Shown: piece after piece, positions 38,401-46,228 of the stretch
Position numbering within the stretch: the first letter of the stretch is position 1
How the letters are laid out: each line of letters opens with the position of its first letter
From: Solihabitans fulvus
Lineage (GTDB): Bacteria > Actinomycetota > Actinomycetes > Mycobacteriales > Pseudonocardiaceae
Length of the DNA: 64,000 bases
Assembly (NCBI RefSeq): GCF_008386585.1
Contig: NZ_VUOB01000010.1
Span: forward strand, 124,001-188,000
Direction of reading: 5' to 3'
The notes under the pieces: generated by a model
The model's input: only the letters and a program-made list of their open reading frames with translations
Database searches by the model: none
Told to the model about the DNA's origin: nothing
Translations under genes and position numbers: made by a program

Positions 38401-38679
38401 GCAAAGGAGATATCCGCCGGCGGCCGTCCGGATCAGCACCCCGACCGGCCCGAGCAGACGGCGCAGTCTCATGACGTAGGTCTGCACGGCGGCACGCGCA
38501 TCCGCAGGCGGCGACTCGCCCCAGAGCCACTCGACCAGTTCGGCGACCGTGACGGTGGAGTTCGCACGCAGAGCCAGCACGGCAAGGAGCGCACGGAGGC
38601 TGCCTCGCGAAATGACGATTGCCCGATCATCGACCGCGACTTCCAACGGACCCAACAGCCGTAAGTCGATGCTCGTCAC
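35437..38679 (-). CDS. SARP-family regulator with NB-ARC and TPR domains (paralogue)
   Basis: A 1080-residue AfsR-type regulator with the same order of domains: winged helix (DLRLLGPLEVAVDDRAIVI), activation domain (VVPRLAERRLYVLERRIDADL), NB-ARC with P-loop GPPGVGKTALAVHAAH (about residue 300) and LVVLDNAAAAESIRPLVPG, and about 450 residues of TPR repeats. It starts at GTG 38679. The sixth codon is TTA (Leu), rare in high-GC actinomycetes and read by the bldA tRNA, which suggests developmental control. The TPR-coding part is lower in GC. Located directly downstream of the ESX WXG100 genes, it may regulate the secretion locus; this is inference. Confidence 0.92.
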   Translation of the reverse strand: MTSIDLRLLGPLEVAVDDRAIVISRGSLRALLAVLALRANSTVTVAELVEWLWGESPPADARAAVQTYVMRLRRLLGPVGVLIRTAAGGYLLCLEASQVDVARFDQFVDEADRANASGDAATASARFGAALALWRGQPLSDVPSELAHREVVPRLAERRLYVLERRIDADLALHRHAEVVGELRALTAEYPFRERFWALLIRALSRSGRAAEALTAYREVRELLAEQLGVEPGAELRELHERLLAEDAIFVAPERNTVPAERTPPRSAAVPAQLPSDIPDFVGRDDAVRSIESSGAPIVVLSGPPGVGKTALAVHAAHRLRARFPDGQLYVDLRGYSRRSGLSTVDILARFLRALGVPPEQLSLEQDELAALYRSTLAGRRVLVVLDNAAAAESIRPLVPGEAGCLVLVTSRDTLRGLTASHGAGRVDVPVLDERAAGDLVAGIVGDQLSQAEPAAVADLIELCDRLPLALRIAATNLIDRPQLSVANYVDELRTGGRLAALVIEGDDQAAVRAAFDLSYSALKPGQARMFRLAGVVPGTDFSIETAAALSSTEAGEAGRLLRQLTAANLVQQRVAGRYQFHDLLRVYAQERAEAQETAERPVCEHRLFVHYLVNVEKAVRTLYRDLLPMNVAPEGHTFADESAALTWLDEERSNVVAAIDRAVEQGLTSIAAQLTLMLFGYFYASRRDTDWLATGTRVLALARREKDSYIEASVHRSLAGLSFCQSDYGAAIRHGNQALTSCREVGWTLMSATCLADLGIYHEYLGEFDAAFDAFTISLQIKRQAKVIGGEATVLLNLGVLSWMTTKLRAAIDYLEEALTLYRAMGSTGAEAMCLANLGSLYAELAMFDESRGATTEALARLTGIGDRDTESQALETLAKIHLERGEYAQGMELARLALERAVEVSGQLKETSALIVLGVILLKSGRPKEAEESLANALALARQISETREEVEAIVGLTDVCRASGDFVEARKLAETAVRVVESGAADLRKSVAYLALARIDLDIEKFDDAVVHAELALATARETGQRLVEARALHVLGLVRQATGDTHTARDCWGQALAIFEAVGTSEAAEVNALLTS

Positions 38680-38711
38680 CGGTCAATCCTTACCTACCGG
38701 TCAAACACGCA

Positions 38712-38743
38712 CGTGGGCCCCGGGACGAGTCCCAGGGCCCACG
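38712..38743 (-). terminator. Terminator after the WXG100 pair
   Basis: CGTGGGCCC (38712-38720) pairs with GGGCCCACG (38735-38743), with an inner GGGA/TCCC stem. It is 18 bases after the second WXG100 stop and separates it from the SARP gene. Confidence 0.75.
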
Positions 38744-38760
38744 AAGGTCGTGCGGAGAAA

Positions 38761-39057
38761 TCAGCCCTGCCAGCGGTTGGTGTTCTGGTGCTCGGCCTGC
38801 TGGTAGGACTCAACGGCCTGCTGCACGGCGGTGCCGATGGCGGCAAGAACCGACCGGAGGTCAGCGGCGGAGTCGTCCCACTTCTTCTGAGCCTGCTGGT
38901 AACCCTCGGACGAACCACCAGCCCACTGGGCGGCGACCGGGGCGACCTTGGACTTCAGGTCGGAAAGCTGCTGCTCCACCTGCGACGCGGCGGTGGCGAT
39001 GTCGCCGGCAGCGCTGGAAAGCGCGCCGAAGCTGACCTTAATTTGCATGTCACTCAT
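38761..39057 (-). CDS. WXG100 protein (ESAT-6-like)
   Basis: A 98-residue WXG100 protein: two helices joined by the W-A-G turn in VAAQWAGGSSEGYQQAQKKW (W at about 45). The C-terminal Y-x-x-x-D/E-type export signal is approximated by YQQAEHQN. ATG 39057 has GGGGAG just upstream. It pairs with the adjacent 103-residue WXG100 gene, as esxA/esxB or esxT/esxU do, to form a heterodimer. It is the last gene of the cluster transcribed from eccC. Orthology to one specific Esx is not claimed. Confidence 0.9.
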   Translation of the reverse strand: MSDMQIKVSFGALSSAAGDIATAASQVEQQLSDLKSKVAPVAAQWAGGSSEGYQQAQKKWDDSAADLRSVLAAIGTAVQQAVESYQQAEHQNTNRWQG

Positions 39058-39131
39058 AGTTCTCCCCTAGCAAACAAAACAGTCAAGGATGCGGAACCAA
39101 GCTGTACTGCGGCGAAACAAAGAGTCGAAAC

Positions 39132-39443
39132 TCAGCCAAGGCGATTCGTGATGGTCGACATCGACTGCGAGTGCTCTTCTTCCTGCTGCAGGTAGGTCGC
39201 GGCCGACCCCGACATCTGCTCGCCGATCGAGTTCAGCGCCTGGCTGAGCTTGTTGGCGTCGTCGTTGAAGCGCTCGATGAGCTGGTGGAACGCGGTCGCC
39301 GCGGCGCCGCCCCAAGCACTCTGCAGCGGCTCGAGCTTGCCAGCCAGGCTCTTCAGGGTGGCCTGCGTGTCCGAGTCGACCTGGTGGATGTTCTTCGCCA
39401 GGTCGAGAAGTTCCTGACTACCAGTGGAGTAACCGTCAGCCAT
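39132..39443 (-). CDS. WXG100 protein (CFP-10-like)
   Basis: A 103-residue WXG100 protein with the turn W-G-G in LQSAWGGAAATAFHQLIERF (W at about 44) and C-terminal helix SGSAATYLQQEEEHSQSM; YLQQEEE approximates the Y-x-x-x-D/E export signal. It starts at ATG 39443 after GGGGG. The partner gene lies 75 bases downstream. Together they are the expected small substrates or assembly factors of the ESX-4-type machine encoded upstream. Confidence 0.9.
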   Translation of the reverse strand: MADGYSTGSQELLDLAKNIHQVDSDTQATLKSLAGKLEPLQSAWGGAAATAFHQLIERFNDDANKLSQALNSIGEQMSGSAATYLQQEEEHSQSMSTITNRLG

Positions 39444-39595
39444 TGGGTGTGACCCCCTTCATAGATGAAACGTGGTCGTACGCGTTCCTGCTTCGTACGC
39501 CTCTTGTGACGACGACACTGCCATGGTCGGTTCCATGATGTCGCTAGTTCTTCGCAAGTAGTTGCGCTAGTGAACGCGAGAACGGGGAACCGCAG

Positions 39596-40009
39596 CTACG
39601 AGAGGATTCGCTCTTGCGAAAAGTCCTCGTCATCGTCGTCCGGACGAGGTGGTCTACCACCCACACCGGGAGTGTTGCCGGAACGGAGGGTGTCCTTGGC
39701 GACGTTTTCGGGTGAACTCGGGGAACTCGGGGCGAGGAGTTCGGCGCCGGTGGGCAGTTGCTCTACCGGGAGGCGCTTGCTGGTGCGGAAGCCGGTGGCC
39801 ACGCGGCGGAGGTCGTCGGTGGTGAGCTGGCCCGGGTCCGGTTTGGTCTTGCGGGCGCGCACCTGGTCGGTCAGCTCACGCGTTCTGCCCCGAAACGCCT
39901 CGGTGCGCTCGTTCGCCTCCGCCGAGGCCCGCTTGCCTCGGCTGACGGCCGCGTCCAGGTCGCTGCGGAACCTCGCGAACCCCTCGGTCATGCCCTGTGG
40001 TCCGGTCAT
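39596..40009 (-). CDS. T7SS-associated acidic-tailed protein
   Basis: Not recognised as a named family. A 137-residue protein with a helical, charged N-terminal half (FARFRSDLDAAVSRGKRAS, then EANERTEAFRGRTRELTDQVRA) possibly forming a coiled coil, a Pro/Ser-rich linker and the tail DDDDEDFSQERILS. It has no signal peptide. It lies 9 bases after the Hsp70-like gene and 150 bases before the WXG100 pair, so it is likely coexpressed with eccC and the substrates. Tail similarity to the 153-residue protein at 24.5 kb suggests a shared role with WXG100-type clients. Confidence 0.75.
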   Translation of the reverse strand: MTGPQGMTEGFARFRSDLDAAVSRGKRASAEANERTEAFRGRTRELTDQVRARKTKPDPGQLTTDDLRRVATGFRTSKRLPVEQLPTGAELLAPSSPSSPENVAKDTLRSGNTPGVGGRPPRPDDDDEDFSQERILS

Positions 40010-40018
40010 CAGACCCCA

Positions 40019-41827
40019 TCACCCCGTGATCTTCATCGTGCGCACCACCTGCTCGCAGGCCGACCTGACCTGGTCGCGGCCCGCGTCGGCGTACTGGCAG
40101 CCGACCAGCACCTGCGTCTTGGCCTGGAACAGGACGTACCAGTCGACGGTGCCGCCGCTGGACTGTTCCCGGTAGTACACGACATCCTTGCCGCCGTAGC
40201 TGGCCTTGTCGTTGTAATCCGACAGGTTCGTGCCCTTGTCGTAGAGGCTCTTGAGGTAGCTGACCGCGCGGGTGCGCTCCTGCGTCGCGTCGTAGTTCAG
40301 CTTCGTCTCCTGCACCGCGATCAGGTTGCTGTCCGAACCCCCGGCCTGCGGCTTGAGCTGCACCTTCCTCGACGCCGGGTCGCCGCCGGACTGCGTCCAG
40401 TCCGCCGGCGCGGTGAAGCTGTACTCGTACTGGGCGTACTGCTTGCCCTGCGGCTGGTCGCCGTTGGACCGGGACAGGAACACGATGACCGCGCCGACCA
40501 CCGCCACCACCGCCACCACGGCGCCAACCACGAGCCACGGGTTGACTGGCTTGCGCGGCGGCTTGGCAAGCGTTTGCGCGCTGCTCGGGGCGTTGCTGGG
40601 GACGCTGCTGGGGAACGACGAGGTCGGGAAGGACGTGCCGACCGGGGCAGGCTGCGGGAACTGGCCGCCGAAGCCGCCCGGCGGCGTGCCGGGCACGGCG
40701 TGCGGGCCGGACTGGCCCGGGTACTGCTGCATCGGTGTGCTGCCGGTGTGCTGCGGGTCCACGCTCACGGCGCGCAACGCTCCTCTGGCCACGACGGTCT
40801 CTGGCTGGTCGATGCTGGTCGGCACGATGCCGGTGCGCTCGTGCACCAACCTCGCCACCAGTGGTATCCGGCTCGAACCGCCCACCAGGAACACCCCGGC
40901 CAGCCGCTGCGGGTCCAGACCCGCCTCGGCGACCGTCGCCGCGACCAGCGCCGCCGCCCTGTCCAACGGCCCGGCCACGATCCGTTCCAGGTCCGCCCTG
41001 GTGACGTGGGCGTCGGGGAACGGCGGCGGCATCGGCACGTCGGTGTAGGTGTGCCTGGACAGCGTCTCCTTCGCGCCGCGCACGTCCTGCCGCAGCACCC
41101 GCCGCCTGCGCCGGTCGCTCATCTCCCTGCCCTCGACGAGCTGCTGCCACGCGCCCTGGTCCTCGCGCCCGACCAGCCCGCCGACGTGTTCGAGCAGCAG
41201 CTGGTCGACGTCGGCCCCGCCGAAGGTGGGATCGCCCCTGGTGGCCAGCACCTGGAAGGTGCCGCCGCTGCGGCGCACCACGCTGGCGTCCACCGTGCCG
41301 CCGCCGAGGTCGAGCACGGCCAGCGCCGTGCCGTCGGGGATGGTGTTGCCGAGGGCGTCCGAATGGAACAGCGCGGCGGCCACCGGCTCCGGCACCAGCG
41401 CCAGCTCCCTGGACAGACCTCCGCCCGCCTGCCGGAGCACCCCGGTGCGCACCGCGCCCCAGTCGGCGGGATGGGTCAGCACCAGCAGGTCGACCGGCGC
41501 GCCGCCGGCCACCCTGCGGGCCTCGCCGACGGCCCTGGTCAGCACGGCCCGCACCACGTCGAGCACCCGCAGCACGGAACTGCCGAGCAGCAGCTCGCCC
41601 TCGTCGATCCGGCGCTTGGGATGCGGCTCGTAGCGCGCCGGGTCCACCGCGGCGTGCCGCTCGGCCTCCTGCCCGACGAACAGCGTGCCGTCCACCGCGG
41701 CGAACACGGCGGACGGCATCACGGGCGCCCCGCCGTCGACCACGACGAGCTGCGGCTCCCGACCGTCGACCGACACGGCGACGCAGGTGCTGGACGTGCC
41801 GAAGTCGACGGCGACGCGCAGGGTCAT
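40019..41827 (-). CDS. Hsp70-fold/T7SS-associated membrane protein (Rv3446c-like)
   Basis: A 602-residue fusion. Residues 1-355 are an Hsp70/actin-like ATPase: VDFGTSSTCVAV (8-19), TALAVLDLGGGTVDASVV (about 167-184) and VFLVGGSSRIPLVARL (about 312-327). The Hsp70 substrate-binding domain is missing. A Pro/Gly/Ser linker leads to a membrane helix (about 430-452, WLVVGAVVAVVAVVGAVIVF). Residues 465-602 resemble the C-terminal domain of the Rv3446c type VII secretion-associated family. Topology would place the ATPase inside and the C-terminal domain outside. It lies downstream of eccC in the same order as in mycobacterial ESX-4. Its function is unknown. Confidence 0.82.
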   Translation of the reverse strand: MTLRVAVDFGTSSTCVAVSVDGREPQLVVVDGGAPVMPSAVFAAVDGTLFVGQEAERHAAVDPARYEPHPKRRIDEGELLLGSSVLRVLDVVRAVLTRAVGEARRVAGGAPVDLLVLTHPADWGAVRTGVLRQAGGGLSRELALVPEPVAAALFHSDALGNTIPDGTALAVLDLGGGTVDASVVRRSGGTFQVLATRGDPTFGGADVDQLLLEHVGGLVGREDQGAWQQLVEGREMSDRRRRRVLRQDVRGAKETLSRHTYTDVPMPPPFPDAHVTRADLERIVAGPLDRAAALVAATVAEAGLDPQRLAGVFLVGGSSRIPLVARLVHERTGIVPTSIDQPETVVARGALRAVSVDPQHTGSTPMQQYPGQSGPHAVPGTPPGGFGGQFPQPAPVGTSFPTSSFPSSVPSNAPSSAQTLAKPPRKPVNPWLVVGAVVAVVAVVGAVIVFLSRSNGDQPQGKQYAQYEYSFTAPADWTQSGGDPASRKVQLKPQAGGSDSNLIAVQETKLNYDATQERTRAVSYLKSLYDKGTNLSDYNDKASYGGKDVVYYREQSSGGTVDWYVLFQAKTQVLVGCQYADAGRDQVRSACEQVVRTMKITG

Positions 41828-41936
41828 AGCGGAACCCCCCAGGTTCGTTCAACGCACCAACGGGGTGCGACCGGGCAGCGAACATGCTTACCCGACCGCA
41901 CCCCGCGGCTCACAACCGGGCGGGACACGCCCTGGG

Positions 41937-44900
41937 TCACTCCTCTTGCAGCCAGGCCACCTGGACGAGCTGCTGGCCGACCTTGCGGCTGATCAGCGTG
42001 CCTCGGCCGGGCGGCTGCGGCGACATCTTGACGTTGCCGAGCAGCACGCCCTCGTCCTTGCTGCCGCTCATCGCGATGCCGGGGCTGGAGATCTCCTTGA
42101 GCTTGCCGATGATCGGGTCGTACAGCGCCCGCGACGCACCACCGGAACGCCGCACCACGATCAGGTGCAGGCCGACGTCCTTCGCCTGGGCCAGGAACTC
42201 CGACAGCGGCTGGAGCGGGTTGCCCGACTGGGTCGCCACCAGGTCGTAGTCGTCGACGATGACGAACAACTCGGGGCCCTTCCACCAGGACCGGTTCCGC
42301 AGCTGCTCCTGTGTGACGTCCGGGCCGGGCAGCCGGTTGACCATCGAGCCCCGGACGTCCTTGACCATGTCGGTGAGCTGGTTCGACGAGACCGCATAGC
42401 CCAACAGGTGGTCGGTGTTGATGAACCCCAGCATGGTGCGCCGGTAGTCCACCAACAGGATGACCGCCTCGCTGGAGGTGTAGCGGTCCATGATGCCGCG
42501 CACGATGTTGCGCAGCAGGTTCGTCTTGCCGGACTCGCCGTCGGCGAAGGCCAGGAAGTGCGGCTCCGAGTCGAAGTCGAGGTAGACGGGCGCGAGCTCG
42601 TCCTCGTTGACGCCGATCGGCACCAGCTTGCCGGCGGGACGCTGCTGCTCGACGGCCAGGATCTGCTCGTAGGGCAGCAGGTCGGGCAGCAGGCGGACCT
42701 GCGGCGCGCGCCTGCCCCGCCAGGCGCCGTTGAGCTTGCCGACCATGTCGGCGACACCGGCGGCCACGTTCTCCGGGTCGGAGGACCCGTCGATGCGCGG
42801 CAGCGCGACGAGGAAGTGCAGCTTGTCGGTGGTCAGGCCGCGGCCCGGCCGGCCGGCCGGCACATTGACGGCCGTCCTGCGGTCGATGTCGGACTCACTC
42901 GGGTCACCGAGCCGCAGCTCGAACCTCGTGCCGAGCAGGTCCTTGACCGCGGGCCGGATCTCCGCCCAGCGGTTCGCGGCGAGCACGAGGTGCACGCCGT
43001 AGGACAGGCCCTGCGCGGCCAGCGCCTGGACCTGCGCCTCCAGCGCCTCGAACTCCTGCCGGAAGTTCATCCAGCCGTCGACGATCAGGAAGGCGTCACC
43101 GAACGAGTCGCCCGGCACCTCGCCGCGCCGCTTCCGGTTGCGGAACTCGGTCATCGAGTCGATGCCCAGCTCGCGGAACCTGGCCTCGCGCTCGGTGATC
43201 AGCGTGCTGAGCTCGGCGACCATGCGGCGCGCCTTGTCCGGGTCGAGACGGCCGGCGAAGCCACCGACGTGCGGCAGGTTCTCCAGCGAGGCGAGCGTGC
43301 CACCACCGAGGTCGAGGCAGTAGAACTGCACCTCCTCGGCCGTGTGCGTCAACGCCATCGAGGTGATCAGCGTTCGCAGCATCATCGACTTGCCCGACTG
43401 CGGACCACCGACGATCGCACCGTGCCCGGACGCACCGGAGAAGTCCGCCCACAGCAGGTCGCGCCGCTGCTCGAACGGCTTGTCCACGACGCCGAGCGGC
43501 ACCTGGAGCCTGCCGTTGGCCGGGAAGCCGGGCGCGGAGACGCCCCGGTCCTCGGTCGGGCCGAGCGGCGGGAACATGGTGTCCAGCGACGGCGGCTCGT
43601 TCAGCGGCGGCAGCCACACCTCGTGCGCGGGCGGGCCCTGGCCGATGAGCCGGCCGACGATGACCTCCAGCTCGCTCGGCTCGTTGCTCTCCTCCTTGGG
43701 CTTCTCCACCGGGGCCGCCTCGATCGGCCGCACCGGCTCCTTGGGGATCTCGATGTAGTCCGGCACGAAGTACCTCGGCCGCTTGTCGCCGCTGACCGGC
43801 GCGGCGGGCCCCGACGTCTGGATGCCGGACGGCCGGTACGGGCCGGACACGTACAGCGCCTTGAACCGGACCAGCGGCGAACCCTGGATGCCGAGGTAGC
43901 CGGAACCGGGGATGGGCGGCAGCTCGAACGCGTCCGGCACGCCGATGGCCGCGCGGGACTCGGCCGCGGAGAAGGTCTTCAGACCGATCCGGTAGGACAG
44001 GAAGGTGTCGAGGCCGCGCAGCTTGCCCTCCTCCAGTCGCTGCGAGGCGAGCAGCATGTGGATCTGGAGCGACCGGCCGACTCGACCGATCTGGAGGAAG
44101 ATGTCGATGAAGTCGGGCTTTGCGGTCAGCATCTCGGAGAACTCGTCGATGCAGATGAACAGCGCGGGCAGCGGGTCGATGTCGGCGCCGTTCTCACGGG
44201 CCTTCTCGTAGTCCCAGACGTTCTTGTAGTTGCCCTTGGCCAGCACTTCCTGGCGCCGCGAGACCTCGCCCGCGATGGCGTCCTTCATGCGGTCGACCAG
44301 GGTGAGGTCGCCCGCCAGGTTGGTGATGGTCGCGGCGACGTGCGGCGCGGCGTCCAGACCGAGGAACGTCGCACCACCCTTGAAGTCGACCAGGATCATG
44401 TTCAGCGAGCTGGACGAGTGGGTCGCGAGCATGCCGAGCACCAGGGTGCGCAGGAACTCCGACTTACCGGAACCGGTCGCGCCGATGCACAGGCCGTGCG
44501 GGCCCATGCCCTCCATCGCGGCTTCCTTGATGTCCAGCTCGACCGGCTGACCGAACTCGCCGATGCCGAAGGGCACCCGGTAGCGGTCGCGCACCGGCCT
44601 CGGCCGCCACGCCTGCTGGATGTCGAAGGTCATCGGGTCGCCCGGGATGCCGAGCAGTTCGAGCAGCGCCGGGTTCGAGGACAACGGGTCCTCGTCGCCG
44701 GAACCCGCGTCCTGGCCGCCGATCCGGTACGGCGAGATCTTGCGGGACAGCGCCTCGGCCTCGACCACGGACAGCCAGTCCGGCTTGCCGAACCACTCGA
44801 CGCCGCTGGCGCTGCGGGCGCCGAGCTTGTCGTCCTCGACGACCAGGCGGAGGCCGCGGCGGGCGGTGAGGTTGCCGAGCGACTCGGACAGGTCGAGCAG

Positions 44901-45926
44901 CGTGACGCCGACCAGACCCTCCTCGAGGAGGATCTGCTCCTCCCTGGTGACGTCGCCGTCGTCGATGACGATCACCACGTGCGGCTGGTCGGACTGCGGC
45001 GGCGCGTTGCGGGTGAACCGCTGCCGGTCCCGCAGCTGGTCGTCGAGCATCTGCTCGACCTCGGCGAGCGAGCCCGCCATCATCCGCCGCTGCCCGATGC
45101 CGTCGAGCTGGGTCGGGTGCTGCACGTGCGGCAGCCACTTCGCCCACTCCCACAGCGTCTTGGTGCGGCCGGTGGTGACGACCGCGATCAGCAGGTCGTC
45201 CGGGGTGTGGAAGGTGGCCATCTGGGCGATCATCGCCCTGGCCAGGCCCCTGGTGTGCTCGATGTCGCCGATGAGGCCGACGGCGGCGAAGCCGCGCAGC
45301 GCGATGGAGATCGGCAGGTCGGGCACGAGCGAGTGGGCGCGCACGAAACGGCGCAGCGCCAGCGTCGCGATGGGCTCAAGCTCCTCGACCGGACCGGTCT
45401 GCGGCGGCACCAGCCGGGTGGCGAGGCGCTGCGAGCCGCGGCCGACCCGCAGCTGGCAGAAGTCGGCGTCGGCCTGCCTGCGCTCCCACATCCGCCTGGT
45501 CGTCGCGATGGACCACAGCATCTGCGGGTCCGGGTGGATCCACTCGCGCTCGGCGCGCTGTTCGTCGGCGGCCTCGCGGGCGCGCTCCCGCATCTGGCCG
45601 AGGTACCGCAGGTAGTCCTTGCGGTCCTCGTCCATCTCGGCCTTCTTCTGGCCCTTACCGCCGCCCCCGCCGCCGGCCATCATGCCGATGGTCGAGATCA
45701 TCATCATGCCGGGGAAGATCATCGCCGCCGGGCTGCGGCCGCTGGTGGAGAACATCAGCACCGCCATCCCGACGGACGCGCCGATCATCACGATCGGCAT
45801 CATCTTCATCAGGATGTTGCCCGGGATCACCCTGGGGATCTCGGGCGGTGGTTCGAGGTGGACCTCACCGCCCGGCGGGCGCGGGGCAGCAAGGCGCGGC
45901 GATCGCTTAAATTGCAGCGTGCTCAC
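41937..45926 (-). CDS. eccC: Type VII secretion ATPase EccC
   Basis: The motor of the ESX machine, 1329 residues as one chain (EccCa and EccCb fused). Two membrane helices (about 38-60 and 66-85) are followed by a Gly-rich linker. Three FtsK/SpoIIIE ATPase domains have P-loops GATGSGKS (about 482-489), GGPQSGKS (about 840-847) and ADGESGKT (about 1128-1135). Walker B of the first is FICIDEF (about 590). The second and third would bind the WXG100 export signals. It starts at GTG 45926, divergent from eccD, and leads the eccC-Hsp70-like-137aa-WXG100 transcript. Confidence 0.96.
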   Translation of the reverse strand: MSTLQFKRSPRLAAPRPPGGEVHLEPPPEIPRVIPGNILMKMMPIVMIGASVGMAVLMFSTSGRSPAAMIFPGMMMISTIGMMAGGGGGGKGQKKAEMDEDRKDYLRYLGQMRERAREAADEQRAEREWIHPDPQMLWSIATTRRMWERRQADADFCQLRVGRGSQRLATRLVPPQTGPVEELEPIATLALRRFVRAHSLVPDLPISIALRGFAAVGLIGDIEHTRGLARAMIAQMATFHTPDDLLIAVVTTGRTKTLWEWAKWLPHVQHPTQLDGIGQRRMMAGSLAEVEQMLDDQLRDRQRFTRNAPPQSDQPHVVIVIDDGDVTREEQILLEEGLVGVTLLDLSESLGNLTARRGLRLVVEDDKLGARSASGVEWFGKPDWLSVVEAEALSRKISPYRIGGQDAGSGDEDPLSSNPALLELLGIPGDPMTFDIQQAWRPRPVRDRYRVPFGIGEFGQPVELDIKEAAMEGMGPHGLCIGATGSGKSEFLRTLVLGMLATHSSSSLNMILVDFKGGATFLGLDAAPHVAATITNLAGDLTLVDRMKDAIAGEVSRRQEVLAKGNYKNVWDYEKARENGADIDPLPALFICIDEFSEMLTAKPDFIDIFLQIGRVGRSLQIHMLLASQRLEEGKLRGLDTFLSYRIGLKTFSAAESRAAIGVPDAFELPPIPGSGYLGIQGSPLVRFKALYVSGPYRPSGIQTSGPAAPVSGDKRPRYFVPDYIEIPKEPVRPIEAAPVEKPKEESNEPSELEVIVGRLIGQGPPAHEVWLPPLNEPPSLDTMFPPLGPTEDRGVSAPGFPANGRLQVPLGVVDKPFEQRRDLLWADFSGASGHGAIVGGPQSGKSMMLRTLITSMALTHTAEEVQFYCLDLGGGTLASLENLPHVGGFAGRLDPDKARRMVAELSTLITEREARFRELGIDSMTEFRNRKRRGEVPGDSFGDAFLIVDGWMNFRQEFEALEAQVQALAAQGLSYGVHLVLAANRWAEIRPAVKDLLGTRFELRLGDPSESDIDRRTAVNVPAGRPGRGLTTDKLHFLVALPRIDGSSDPENVAAGVADMVGKLNGAWRGRRAPQVRLLPDLLPYEQILAVEQQRPAGKLVPIGVNEDELAPVYLDFDSEPHFLAFADGESGKTNLLRNIVRGIMDRYTSSEAVILLVDYRRTMLGFINTDHLLGYAVSSNQLTDMVKDVRGSMVNRLPGPDVTQEQLRNRSWWKGPELFVIVDDYDLVATQSGNPLQPLSEFLAQAKDVGLHLIVVRRSGGASRALYDPIIGKLKEISSPGIAMSGSKDEGVLLGNVKMSPQPPGRGTLISRKVGQQLVQVAWLQEE

Positions 45927-46228
45927 CGAACAGGCACCTCTTCATCTCGTCTGGACTTCGTCACGGGGTGGCCGACCGCCCGATCCCCGTGGCCGACCTG
46001 CCTGCGGTTGACCGAGGAAACCCGTTCGGACATGTTCACCGGAACCGGCAGTGCCGGCACACCCGGTGCGGCCATACTAGGGGCGCTCACCACCGACGCG
46101 GGGGCGGTTCGCCGATACCGGCCGACTGGTTCCGTCACGTGGGCGCGCAATAGGGTCGGTCTGCCGACGGCGGACCCGGCGGCCCGACACACACGAGCAC
46201 GACCGACCTTGGACCTTAGGGGGCGCTG
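45927..46228. other. Divergent promoter region between eccC and eccD
   Basis: About 300 bases between the two divergent halves of the secretion locus. Small dyads are present, for example CCGGCA-G-TGCCGG at 46045-46057. No -35/-10 pair could be assigned with confidence, and no extra gene is supported. Confidence 0.5.

Noticed and set aside
15026..38679. An antibiotic biosynthetic cluster suggested by matB, LmbU and SARP genes
   Set aside because: No polyketide synthase, NRPS, terpene or tailoring genes are present; matB lies among core genes, and the SARP/LmbU genes border the T7SS.
31184..39600. Genomic island with integrase
   Set aside because: Lower GC in part of the SARP genes hints at transfer, but no integrase, transposase, tRNA target or flanking direct repeats were seen.
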